From: Polytrichum commune
Taxonomy: Eukaryota; Streptophyta; Polytrichopsida; Polytrichales; Polytrichaceae
Assembly: GCA_950295325.1 (NCBI GenBank)
Contig: OX485805.1
Coordinates: forward strand, 680,501 to 744,500
DNA length: 64,000 bases
Reading direction: 5' to 3'
Part shown: positions 42,955-55,530 of the stretch, in pieces
Layout: the number at the start of each line of letters is the position of its first letter
Position numbering within the stretch: position 1 is the first letter of the stretch
The notes under the pieces: generated by a model
What the model saw: the letters and a program-made list of their open reading frames with translations, nothing else
Told to the model about the DNA's origin: nothing
The model's database searches: none
Program-made: the position numbers and the translations under genes

Positions 42955-45900
42955 TTAATTATCAATATCTTCACCATGCTCACCATCTGACAACCCATTT
43001 CCATTTCCATGTACCTGTCCATCAGTCTTATCTTCGTCCATTGCATCCTCATCATCATCCTCGTCGTCATCATCCTCTTCTAGGTCCTCATCAACCATAG
43101 CATCTACAGCATCAGGTTCACTATCTTCTTCTTCGTATATAACTGCCCCATCCAAATTCTCTGGATCCTTTTCCTGAGATTCATTCGCTGAGATTTGGGC
43201 CATAATGAGGTCTAGGCGACCAGAGAGTGACACAAGGGCCCCGAAAGTTGCAACCCTGGCCTCTATTATCTGATAGAGGGATAAGAGTACAGGCCGCATA
43301 CTTGGATTAGACATGAGATAACTTGCATGTTGAAGTAATACAGCTCGAACCCAAGGAACCAAATTGAACGCTCTTTGAGGCTTGGACTCCAACTTTGAAA
43401 TGGAGATTACAAGAAACTTTGCAGCATCTTCAGGCCGCAACCTTTGTATCGTTTTTGAAATAATCTTTCGATCTTGGATGCGAAGGCATTGCTCTATGAG
43501 TGAATTATCCTCTGAGTGCAAAGCTTGTGACAAAAGGACTTGTAGGGAGTCTGCTCGTGGTACCAGTGCTTTCTTGTATCCCATAGTTTCCTCCTCGGGA
43601 CTATCTGAGATCAAATTGAGTGCAATTAACTTATCCTCCATTGTCTCCTCATCTTCAACTATAGTCATAGCCTCATCATCCTCTGTTTTCGGCAACTCAG
43701 TATCATCTTCCATCGGCTTTAGAGAGGGCTCTGGTTCTGTGTCCTCCAGTTCCGCCCGTCTCTTCTTCTTGCTTTTCTTTGCTGATGCTATTTCAATTTG
43801 GGGTCGTGGTAACAAGGCATCACCAGCATTATCAGGACCTAGAACAGTAACCTCCTGTGTGGCTGATCTATCTTTGCCAGCAGTTATTGCTGAAAGTGCT
43901 CCATTCGTGATTGCACCAACAGTGATACTCAAGCCCTCTTGACTGCCTAGAACAATTTTCTCAAACTCGGGTTTTGCAGATGTGCCATGCACAACCAAGA
44001 CAGATGCTCCATCCTCAAGAAACCTGGGGATTATTACATTGAGCAAAATTGTTGTCAAAAACAGTTGTAACACCTCTTATCTGTTCTATTAAGAACTGCC
44101 CCCAAGCCACAGATAGAATATTCTTCTCAGAGCACACACAAAGCAATCACATATCATTCTCCAGACACTCACCTAGCAGCCAGAACAGACGAATTTGCAC
44201 TCTTGCTTCCTTTTCCAGTGCCCTTGGTACTTATGGTTGTTGCCTTAGCAGTGCCAAAATCTGCAACAGTTGGTGCAGACCATATGTATGCAACTCCCCC
44301 TTCGCTAACAGCAACTATTCTTAGTATTTCACCCTCTTTATCAAACCCAGTGCAGTCTAAAGCAACTGCTGGATGCTCCAAAGACAGTGAGCAAACAACA
44401 CCGGTGTCTGCTTTACTTCCCTCGCATTGCCACATTGCAACGTGGCGTTCTCCAACAGCACAGGACAGCACATACTTCCCATCTGGAGTAAATAGTAGAG
44501 CTTTCACAGGGGCCTGCATAAATTAACACAGCAGCTGTCACTATTGATCAAGATCACTGCTCCTGATTTTGTCAACACGATGCATCTTTGTGTTTCAGGC
44601 ATTGTATCTACACCAAAGATAGTCAGAATTCAGTGGCAATCATCACAGGTACTATACTAATCTAATAGACAGACACTAACATGAACAGGGGAAATGTGTG
44701 AGAAACTTACAGGATGGCCTGGAAACTTGCGAAGCCTCTTCTTGCTTGATAAATCAAATAGCTTAAGCTCTGCACTTGCAGCTGCCACAGTACCTCCATC
44801 TGCAGGCATTGTATGCTAAAGGTGTCAATACAAACCAACTGTGAATTGACAAACTGCTGATGGGCAAATACAGGATATGTGTTCTTATGACACTGCCTCC
44901 ATGCAAAGAATATGTGCTTTTCAACACAAGCATGTTACAATTTCTATAATCTGAGCACAAGGGCAATAGTCCTTCCAATAGTACAACAGAAAATCAAAAA
45001 GCTCCCAGTATCTAAGTGAACCCCAGGATGTTCGAACCAGTCAACAAAGTATACGGCCATAAATCCCAACACCTGACCTACCTTTTAAAACTCTAAGCAA
45101 TAGGGAACTCCTTCCACGTTGACTAGATATACAATGAGTCAAAACTCACAAACCTACACAAATCCCTCACACACACTTACTACAAGTTATAAACCACTAC
45201 ATCCTTCCAATGAACAGAGCCTAACTGACCTGGCGAGACTGCCACACAAGAAAGGGGGATTTTGGCAGCTCGAAACTTTGACAAGTTTTGCCCAGTTAAG
45301 CTATCCAGTTCACACACATTCCCATCATGACCTGCACTGTAGACCCTCAGGCCAGTTTTGTTGAATGCCACCGCCTTCACACCCCTGACAGCAGTAAATT
45401 CAGGAACATCAGTTTCACATGCTTTGTGATTGCTCACTCAGAAGATTGAATCCCCAATGTGGACCTATCATATGAAATAGGTAATTTCACTTTTCTAGTG
45501 ATATACTGGTTTCTGCAATCAAATACAACCCAGCAATTGCTAGGAAAAATATTAACGATGAAGTTAGAACTGTGTAAACATACACTTTAGGTATGCTGAC
45601 TAGGTTTTCCAATTAAACTGATTCCAAGAATCATCATTGTACTCTCCCTACCCTATTTGTGTCGGACTTTTGCAAGGTGGCTCTTAATCCAACAGATAAA
45701 TTCCAATCTATACAACAGCTTGACGAGGATGCATTAGTATCCAGGAATCATCCCAGAAAAAGCCCTTCATTAAAGTAATCAGGTGACTCCAAAGTGGATC
45801 AACATGAACCAGTTCCCAATATCAAGGATTATTTAGCACTAAAAGCTAAGTTATTGGGTCAAGCAGCAAGTTGAGCCCTCCACTTTGTAAGTACCAAACG

Positions 45901-46884
45901 CATGTAGGGGTCCAACTTAATCATATTGCCACAATACTCAAGCGCGCCATTACAAGTGAAAGTACGGTCCTCAGGATTGCCAGTCACAGGAACTGACCCT
46001 CATTCCTGACATTTCATACAAGCATTTATTGTAGGGATACATTGAGTTACGTTCAGCTCATACTGTAACAAAGCAATAGGTAAAAGAGAAGAAAAAGTTA
46101 GGTGCCAACCATCATGGCGGCAACAATGCTGTGCGATTCTCCTAAAAAGAAGTACGAAACACTTGTGCTCTGGAGAGAGTCTACGTAATTGGGCTCAAGA
46201 GTACACACGTTTTCTAAAGAAACATGGCTCTATATTCAGAGAAATGCAATGGAAGCAGCTACACAACATACAAATGTGAGTTAAAACTTTGCCTTGAAAG
46301 TTCCACCAGTGTCAAAAACAAAAGTCGGAGTCTACTAGAACCTTGGGCCAAAATTTACAATAGTTGAGAATACACAAGGACGAGAGGATATACTCTCAAG
46401 GTTAATTCAGAATTCTGCACTCTCGTGTCACATACCCGGAATGACAGTCACTTGTCCGCCACTTTAGCTCGCCCAGAGTGGTGTCCCAAGCAACCACATC
46501 ACCACTTCCGGTTCCAAGAACCACCACTGATGTGCCTCCTTTTGATCCTTTCTTCTTCTGCACAACCGGAAGACGAAATTACACTTAACTTCCAGATAAG
46601 CCATTACACTAATTCAAAAAAAAAATCCTCCCCTAAACCCTAAGCTATGAACTCATCGTGTAAGCCTCCATGGGTTTCCTCGTCAAAAGAACCCTACCTT
46701 CTTTGCTGAGCCATGGGTGACCAAAGATGCCCAAGCCATGCAAGTGTAATCCATAGCCAGGTGACCATTGGAGGCAATATCAGCTCCGCTAATAGAAGTC
46801 GTCTTAATGTCAGTAAATTCTGCCCGCATCTCTCCATTTTGAACATCCCATGTCTGCATACATGTAGTACCTTATCAGAACCTT

Positions 46885-46926
<42 letters not shown>

Positions 46927-47166
46927 GTCCAGGAGATTAATTCCCGGGAACACCTTCCAATGCAATGCGGCAGTCCACTCGCATTTTAGCCTTCACCCTA
47001 AACCCAAAAGTAGTATTATCATATTCTTAAGATTCAACCAAGACATGTGTATTTAGGTGCAGTGTTCAAGAAGCCTGACCTTAATCCTACCATCCCCAGC
47101 AGTGATGGCAAATGCATCCCCGGAAGGATGAAACGTTGTCAACAGATCCTCCACCGCTGGAGCCAT
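42955..47166 (-). CDS. WDR43: WDR43/UTP5-type U3 snoRNP (t-UTP) protein, 7 exons
   Basis: WDR43 (yeast Utp5) belongs to the t-UTP subcomplex of the small-subunit processome and acts in the nucleolus in rDNA transcription and pre-18S processing. Exons (minus) are 47166-47080, 46853-46698, 46557-46436, 45384-45230, 44799-44711, 44513-44173 and 44023-42955; phases join exactly, giving 672 residues (human about 677). The start MAPAVEDLLTTFHPSGDAFA is the first WD blade. Further WD40 repeats run to about residue 320 (TWDVQNGEM, GTGSGDVVAWDT, GVKAVAFNKTGLRVYSAGHD, AELKLFDLSSKKRLRKFPGH, PVKALLFTPDGKYVLSCA). A basic nuclear-localisation stretch, AKKSKKKRRA, lies near 397-407. The Utp12 domain is at about 475-575 (ADSLQVLLSQALHSEDN, RPEDAAKFLVISISKL, VPWVRAVLLQHASYLMS), followed by an acidic Asp/Glu tail. 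No damage is seen. Telo-box strings upstream fit a ribosome-biogenesis gene. Confidence 0.95.
46886..46922. repeat. CT microsatellite in WDR43 intron 1
   Basis: About 18 CT units without interruption, just upstream (in transcript sense) of the exon 2 acceptor region; on the transcribed strand it reads GA. Confidence 0.95.
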
Positions 47167-47330
47167 CCCCAAGACTCTATTCCCAACTCCTCAATTTGAA
47201 AACCCCCAGCACCAAAACTCTAAAGCCTGCCCTACCACTTGTGCAACCACGGGGAAAAACCCTCTTCCAGGGGACACGAAAACAAGTGGTACCTCTCAGC
47301 CACATCCAGAACGCAGAATCTTCCTCACCC

Positions 47331-47580
47331 CTAACCCTTAAACCCTAAACCCTGCATTTCAAATATGGCCTGCACACATCACTCTAGAAAACCAAGGGAT
47401 CAAAAGAGAAACACTCGGAGGTTAGTGTGATTTGTGAAATGAAAATAACAGTGGGAGCAGCCGGTGGGGCAGCAATCGACAAGTGCTAGAAAGGCGAGCA
47501 CCGTCACAGAGGTGCAAAAACACAACCCCCGGAGCCTTCAATCCTAAACCCTAATCCTTAAAACCCTAAAGACCCATTCA
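47331..47580 (-). promoter_or_regulatory. Telo-box cluster upstream of WDR43
   Basis: TAACCCTTAAACCCTAAACCC lies at about 47332-47352, and CCTAAACCCTAATCC plus AAAACCCTAAAG at about 47545-47570, upstream of the minus-strand start at 47166. Similar motifs lie upstream of the P0 gene in this window. Confidence 0.6.
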
Positions 47581-47599
47581 CACTACACACCGGAGAGCC

Positions 47600-50500
47600 G
47601 GTATGTTTGATCATTTTCACCGGTCCACTGTATGGGCACCTCTAACCACCCATCATCGACCCACCTTACAAAGTTAATGGCCATTAGCGCCTAACAAGGT
47701 GGTGTTCCGGCACTAGCAAAGAGGATGACTTCTCCATTTAAAAACCCTTGTCCTCAATCTAGGCCGTCTATCTTCATAATCGCAGGGTCTAGAAAGGAGA
47801 CCATCCGAATAATTATGTTTGGTATCCGCGCTCGGACTTCTCATGTTACGAAGGGTGCCCTATCCATAATTTATAAAGCAAATCCATGCTGGATAATTAT
47901 CTAAGTTCAACTTGAACAATGATAAGGATATTCAAGCACATGTTTTTAAAACGTATCCTTATGACATCCTTGTATTACGTAATATCACTTGATATTTGTA
48001 CAAACATCATTGCGAAAGACCGTTATATCCCCCAATATACCTTTGAGTATGTATAACATTGTGACTTGCATAATACTAAAGTCTAAGTTCTTCTCAACAT
48101 CCATATCCACCAATGTTTGGAAGAAATAAATGATAATTGCGCAACAATGGAAGCAACCACTTTAAGAAGTGCCTACCAATGAACGTGGAGGTTTTCAATG
48201 GAACTAGTCGAATTCTCAAGTTTCTTTTCCAAGTTAGTGGTTTTTTCATGAAAGTGCAAAAAAAAATCTAAGGTTTCTCTACAATGACTGGTGGGTTTTT
48301 TTTTTTTTTTACCTGAGATCTTAGACTTTAGTTGGTTTTCATGGCATCCCACACATCTAGTAGCAACCAATAGCATGTCCCCTTCATTGAGAAGCACGTT
48401 TTTTTAAAGGTCAACAAAGTCGGGAGATAGATAGATAGATAGAAACTCCGGTCCCTATTTAAAGTCAAAGTCGGGAGACATGTACATTGAGTATTCATGT
48501 GGGAAATATATGTGTAATTTTATCTACTCAATAGTCTAAAGCTCGTCTGAGTACATTCATTGAATGATTACTACAACTATGAAACTATATCAAAACAATA
48601 GTAAGAACATAAAGATGAAAATCAAAATAGTACAATTGGTTAATACTTAACATGTTGGAACTAAAATGCTTTGGGATATTACATGTATACAAGATACAAA
48701 ACGTGTCCATATATATATATGTATGTTTCACAACACACATATTTGACAACATCACTAAAGAGATTCTTCATTTTGTTTGGATGATTTGAAAGAATACACT
48801 ACAATACTTCAATTATTAGTCGCACCAAATTATTTTACTAATGATGGCTTCTACACCCGGCATGCACTCCATCATAAGTGTTCAAATGCGACAGGTGGTT
48901 GATTTTTAGACACATTTGAAGATTATAGAGTATTCCGAAGGGAGTGTGCGTTCTACGAGTATTTTAATGAAAAGGTTCTCATGAGGTTTGGTGTGTCTCC
49001 TTGTACAAATTTATAATAGGTGCTTGTTAGATCACATCCATGTGGTTGTATTTTCATATCACCTAAACAACCATTAAATGTTCAATTTACATCAAAAAAT
49101 CCCAATATGGATAATACTTTGGCATTTTCTTCTAATAGCATTTGTGTGCTAACAACCCACTATTGAGATAGTAAGTTCATTGCACAAATTGCAGTGTTAA
49201 CATGGAAAAATAAGCAATAATTTAGTGGATTATATGTCATACATAATGAATGAAGCATTATCAACGGATTCCCTTGATGTCCACCCAATTTCCAAGCATG
49301 TTGTTCTTCTTCGTGACATGACAAATCATCAATTTACTATAATCAATGAAATTGACTTGAAAAAATGAAAGTTGTTAACTATGACCCAAGGGCCTTAAGT
49401 GTGATGATTGACCGTTGCAATTCTCAGTGTCCCAAAATGCAATCATAAGTTCTACCACAAGATTGTTGTTTACTGACTTAGCCTCACAATATATTTTCAA
49501 AATCATTGGCATTTTTGGCCCATAACTATGTTTGAATAAATGTGTGGATATCTCAATGTTTTAGAGTTAATTCATTCATCAACTACAAAAATATCTTCAT
49601 TATTTAGCTCACACAAACAAATCATAAACATATACGATGATATGAATCAATGCTTCTTGCTAAATTGAAGTGCATGCATGGAAAGTAAGGTTTTGTCTCT
49701 CATATCGACTTCCCTTTATATGATACAATACAAAGATATATTATAACCAATCAACGTTTCATCTATTCAACCTCAAAAAGTTCATGATACAAACAATAGA
49801 TTAAAGGTTGCTGAAACCACATCAAGTAAGTGTGACTACCCGCCTTGACTTATACAAACCAAGCATGAGTTGCTGAAAATTTCATAAGTTGAGAGATTCA
49901 AGGTATCATCTTATTATGGTAAATATTATGGGCCGCACTTTTAACGAGATATTAATACTAAAAACATTGGAGGTAATATTGCGGGTGCAAATTATTTACC
50001 AACCCGTATAATGTAACATCAGAGATCAATGTTGAACGTTATGATATTTCTATTGAATTGAAAATAGTGTGTCGTTTTAGTGTTATTTATTCAAAAGATG
50101 GTGTATTCCTATTTTTTAAATGAGTACATACTTAATGAAGGTGGTGCTCATCACCAAAATGTACATGCAAGAAACACTTATAATTCCTCCAAATGGTCAT
50201 ATCTCCTTCAAATGTTGCTCATTTTCCACAAACAAGCAATATCAAGTGGGGATCAAGTGCACAATCTCTCGTGCTCTTTGTATAGACACCGAGAGTTTAC
50301 GAGGCAACATTCTATCGCCCTTTGTGTCATATGTTTTGTTTCCTCCCTTCATTTTGAATTTAGGAAGTGATTTTATGTCTCGTGGATTCACATTGTCAAC
50401 AACATTCAATCGAGAGCTTTCCCACAACTAGAAGTGAAAGAATGAGAACATAAAGAGTGGTTGAAAGTTTAAGCACAACACATTGATTTCATGCGTGATG

Positions 50501-53500
50501 GAGTATATTACGAGTCACAATATACAAATTCCCACATTACTTACCATAATCTATGTACATGGTTACCTTTTGATTGTAACCTTGTATGAAAATTGTTCTC
50601 TAAAGACTTGCAATTGCAACACCAAAAAACTCTCCATGAAGTGCATGCAAATTTTGTTGGGGTACAAAGGGTTTGATTAGTGCAAGTGACCTTGTGTATT
50701 CAACATTAGACGAAACAAGAAAGAAAAGAAAAGAAAAAGTAACCCATGTATCCATGTACCGGCATGAATGTGAGCATATTAGCCTTATGTCACTCACAAT
50801 TGACCGTGATGCAACCCAAGGTGGTATGCCTCCTTTAGATGAAACATTGTTGTAGATAACCATGTAAATGATTGGGTGTTCTAGATGCAGCTCGACTTGA
50901 AGTGCCAAATGAGGATCTGGGGTGATAGTAAGGTCCTCAAGTTTTGTCACAATAAAACTTGGACAATTCACCACGAGGTTTACAAATGTGGTAAGTGCTT
51001 AAAGCATAAGCCCCAAACACCAAACTTTTGTAATATAACCTCAAAACTGACCGCACTTGCAAAACAAAATTGCAAACCCTCAAAGTTCCATTGCAACCAA
51101 TTAACTATGTGTTGCCTTGGTGAGTATGAGGGGCTTGTTTTTGCAATAGACAACTCTAACACCCCAATTGCTCCTTCCCCTCCCGCATGGAGATTCTTAT
51201 GTGTTTTTAATAATAGATAGGTGCAAGTCTCATAAAACTCTAATTTGGTTATGAAACAAATTGGTGTTTGAAAGTGCATTCAATGACATGTAGAAGATCG
51301 CTAAGCAACACTCCAAATCAAACATGCTTCACACATGATGTTCAAATGCAACATGGAAGGAATCCATCCTCAACGAGCTTTTATCCCCTCTAGACATATA
51401 GCAATATAAGCTCCATACTCTCCCACATGCATGTATTCCAAAAAACTCCAATTTCAAAATTCATTAGACTAGGGTTACATCCAATCAATCATCCAACCCT
51501 AAAATAACAAAAACAACCATTTTTTCCTAGATGCCCCAACTTAAAAACTAAAGCTTAGCGACACCTTTTGTTCACATAAAGAAATTTTTCTTCCTACATT
51601 GTCATTATGAGGTTGGTTTCCACATGCAGTTGGTGTAAATAAAACATGTTGTTTATAGTGGGCTTAAAATGCTCTCTGTGCGATGGGTAGTACGAAGTTC
51701 TAGTGCCTTGGAATGCACCCAAGCGTAATTTTAAGGTTGAAGATATCAAATTGAAAAAATAGCATTAGAAAATCCAAATTTTCCCAATTGGATATTCGAT
51801 TTGTAACTCGAACACCCTACAAATACAAATGGATGTGATTATGCGCTTGCAACATTCTCAAGTTTTCATATTTGTGGTGGTTTCTCACACACTATCCATA
51901 GTAATAGTATGTTTCTATGTTGGACCACTCACACTTGTTTATTTTCAAAGTGTTCACTTGCCCCCCAACCTCCAACCCTGCACAAATGAGTGGGTGGTGC
52001 TCATGACATGTGGCCACATGTTAAAAAGAAGAGAAATGAAAGAGTGTGGTAGATGTCAACCTTACTACTTGAATTTTGTTGGAATCAAAGTTCCAAATAA
52101 TTATCTAAATATACAAATAAGTAGGTGTACAAGGGCCGCTTTAGACTTATGTGGAGAAGTGCAAGAATTTCGGCCCAAGAAAAGGTTATGTAATTGAGGT
52201 AACATTTATATGGTAGACAAAATGAGAAAACATTTAAAAAAAAAACCTCAAATTGGAGTTTTATGGAGACCGAGTTTATTGTTCAAGACTTTGAGGTTGC
52301 CCAATAAACTTGACCTCCGGAGAATTCCCCTAGCAAGCTGCAAAAAAACATTGCCATGTTGCCAATCATACCATTTTTTCATCCATGCTAGAAGTTGTCC
52401 ATTGCAAAAGGCTTGGTTGTAGTGTAAACCCTAATTAGTGAAGAACTCATCGTGTAGCCAATCATATTACTCCATTCCCCTAAAATTCGTGATTGGTGCA
52501 CTGTTTCACCGCAGTTGAAACTGGCCCTAAGTTTTCAAATCAACCATAAACACTAAGTCCACAAGGTTATGAGACCCTAGCAAGTACATGTTTATGTATG
52601 CCAAGCACTATTCTCAAATGGTTGAAAATCTTGGAGATTCATCTTCTTAGCCACTTCGATTATATCTTTTCTTCCTTAGCCGTTGAAATATAGATAGTTT
52701 GATATCAAATCCTAACTGCATAAGTAGCCAAAATGTGCCAAAATGTGTGTATTTGTTTGTGAATTGAATTGTTGATTGAGGTTGATCTTATTTTTTGATA
52801 TTTGAGTAGGTTTGGTGTTATAAGATTTGAAAACCCTATATGAGATTATGTTGAGAATCTGACTAGATACAAGACCTTTAAATTTTTTTCATACTTTCAC
52901 CGGTTGGGATTCCTATTGTGTTTGTTCCCAACCGGTTGGTTCAATTTAGGGTGTAGACCATTGGGGGCCATATCTCCCTCTCATTTGAAATTTATTCACC
53001 AAAAATACTTACATTGGTTTTATATCCTATAAGCCACATCTATTGCTAGGAAATTCAAAAGGTCCACAAGTGCATCTACCAGAAGTTTAGGCGTTGATTT
53101 GACAATGTCTAGTTTCCATAGCAAGCCCCCCCCCCAAAAAATTCAAAATGCGGTGTAAGTTTGGGGAGTTGTAAGTTGCTTGTTTTAATACTTGACAATT
53201 CAACACAATACAATCGAAAAAAATATGAATTGTGATTAGAAATCAAGGTGAAAAATATCTCACATTGACACCTTACCACATAAACCTTGTAATATTATAG
53301 TTAGAGATACTTGGATGGTTGAAAACTCCCCACCTATACATTGTAAACATCTATACTGTTGGATTTGGAAAGGAAGTTTTGAATGTGAAAAGAAAAAAAT
53401 GATAGAAGTTAAACTATTGACAGAGGGACCTTGAAGACCATTTTGGGGTGGCCAACATGCAGGCATCTGGGAATTAAAGAGATACAATTTAGGATAGCAC

Positions 53501-54480
53501 CTCCTTTTTATTTATACTCATTAAATATATTTGATGGACCAAAGTTATTGTCCCGTACATGTGACTATTTACGGTTGGATGTTCGACCAAAACCAAACTC
53601 TTGACATCAAGACCCACTTAATTTACAATTTGAACTTCACTTGAAGAGCAAGTTACTAAACACCATACGATCACAACACATATGTGGCTGGAAACTTATG
53701 AGCTGCCAAACTTTGGCCCATTACCGCCCGTTCCACCCCTAGGTCTCTTCCGTTGGGACAAAGGCAATAAAAACTGAACATGTCTTCCCCCACATAAGAT
53801 TTTATAAGTTACTTTTGAAATTTGGACAACATGTGACACATCATATAATTGTAGGTTGCTAAATATTTCACGTTCCTTACATCTCATAATATTTCTCTTT
53901 GAAATCCCATTGACACGGAGGATGAAATTGGATGAAACCATGATGTGTCGGATGAATACTTGCAACCTACAATCACGTCAGGTAATGGGCGCCGGTCACA
54001 CATTACCGGATGTAAACGGGATGCACGTGGCTTGCCCTAATAGGCCCGCTATGTGCATTCCGATTACGTCCGGTAATGGCGCTCCCGGTGCTTATTACCT
54101 AAGGCCCAAACCACACGGGAGGAAACTTGCATGAACGGCAGTGAGTTGGATGAATAGCATTGGTTTAAATGAGCAAGTGGTTGCCACATGAGAGGAAGTA
54201 TGGGGAGTGGCAACAATGATTTTTTAGCTTTGGATTTTGCTTTGGATATTGCTTCGGGATCTACTTGACAATAAAGTAGAGTGACATGGCACAATAAATG
54301 TAGTTCAATACTACCAGGCACTAGTGCTTGGAATTCCACAGTATAAAGAGAAAAACAAGAAAAAGGAGACTTTTCAAAAGCAAAGTGCCATGTTGGAGGA
54401 AGTTGTGAAACTTCCTCTGGCTCTCGTGTATATAATGACGTGGAAACATGCCAGGTGGCAGAAATGTGCCATGTCACCAA
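47600..54480. other. Long gene-free interval
   Basis: About 6.9 kb of AT-rich sequence with no supported gene. Scattered open frames (50080-51280, 51829-52422, 53696-53965) lack family motifs and plausible splicing. An 11-bp perfect hairpin (ACCGGTTGGGA at 52899, TCCCAACCGGT at 52926) and a cluster of GGTAATGG/CATTACC motifs (53722-54080) are the main structured features besides the repeat patch at 48415. Confidence 0.45.
48415..48478. repeat. Insertion patch: copy of the 7671-7703 sequence between 13-bp direct repeats
   Basis: CAAAGTCGGGAGA occurs at 48415-48427 and again at 48466-48478. Between them lies the GATA-rich/GAAACTCCGGTCCC/TATTTAAAG sequence that matches 7671-7703 over 33 bp. The structure looks like a short insertion with a target-site duplication or a templated repair patch. 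Confidence 0.8.
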
Positions 54481-54492
54481 ACCCGGAAGTAG

Positions 54493-55530
54493 TATATAGC
54501 AACCCTCTCTCGCTCGCTCTTTGTTTCTCCCTCACCGCGACCATGGCAGTGGCGCCAAGCTTCAATCACTTAACTTAATTAGCATCTTCTGTCTCCCGAC
54601 AGAAATTCGCACGCAGCCTGTTCATCGCTTGCTCAAATCCTTCCAGTGTATTCGAGTGTGACGAATCAGAATATGAGGCCGTATGCCCAATTTCAAGTCT
54701 TAGTTCGGAGTTTAGGGTTTATGTCAAAACAATCCGGGCCTTCATCACATCCCAGGCAAGTTCGAGAAATTTCTTTTGGGAATGAATGAAAAGCAGGTTA
54801 TCATTATCTGGTCATGAACCTGGAATCTGTGATAGAAAAAAAAAAAAAACAAAAAACTAAGTACATTGAGCTCGCAACTCAGTACAGTAGAGGCATGAGA
54901 GGATGTTAGCTCTAAGAACCCTAGGGATCAGTATCTGAGAGTGTATTCTCGAATTTAAATAGCATTGAAATATTGGCATATGAGGATCTCTGCTCACCTT
55001 CCGGTAGAAGTTCAGAGGTTAGGGTTTATGTGAGTGCAATCCGAACCTTCACCACATCCCACGCGAGTTTGAGATTTTGGTGTTTGCGACGGTGGTCATT
55101 TTATGGAGTGAGGTGTAGCTTATCATCTGCTCATGAACCTGGAATCTGTAGCAGGAAAAATATTGAGCACTGAGCTCGGCTTGAGATGTTGGCTATTAAG
55201 ACGAGGTAATAGGTCAGCCTCTGAGGATGTGATCTGGGTTGTAGGTAGTAGTTCTGGATGGATGATTTTATGATGAGATTAATCTTACCACTTGGGTTGC
55301 CCGGAATTCTGGAATTGATATCAGAATTAAATTTGAGTATCGAGGTTTCAACTCAGTAGAATCATGGTTCCATTAAATCTACTGGGAGACATTAAGCCCT
55401 AAACCCTGAAGAAGAGAGGATTGAAGAAGGCAAGCAGGCAGGCGAGGGTTGAGCTATGGCCAAAGAAGTGCCAAAATACAATGGAGTGTTGCAGCCGTTG
55501 TGAGGAGAACCGGTACTGAGAGCGAGGGCG
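54493..55530 (+). promoter_or_regulatory. TAF2 upstream region: TATA-like site, short upstream ORF and tandem duplication
   Basis: TATATA at 54493-54498 is followed by a CT-rich stretch and a 12-codon ORF at 54543-54578. Two related blocks follow, about 54660-54845 and 54975-55170, sharing TTAGGGTTTATGT, CCTTCA(T/C)CACATCCCA and CATGAACCTGGAATCTGT. The region is probably promoter plus untranslated leader of TAF2, but which block carries the true start of transcription is not visible. Confidence 0.5.

Noticed and set aside
43382-43942. 186-codon plus-strand Ser-rich open frame
   Set aside because: Antisense shadow of the acidic and Utp12-containing last exon of WDR43.
50080-51280. Several overlapping 60-124 codon frames on both strands
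   Set aside because: No conserved motif, no consistent splice chain and conflicting strands; treated as noncoding.
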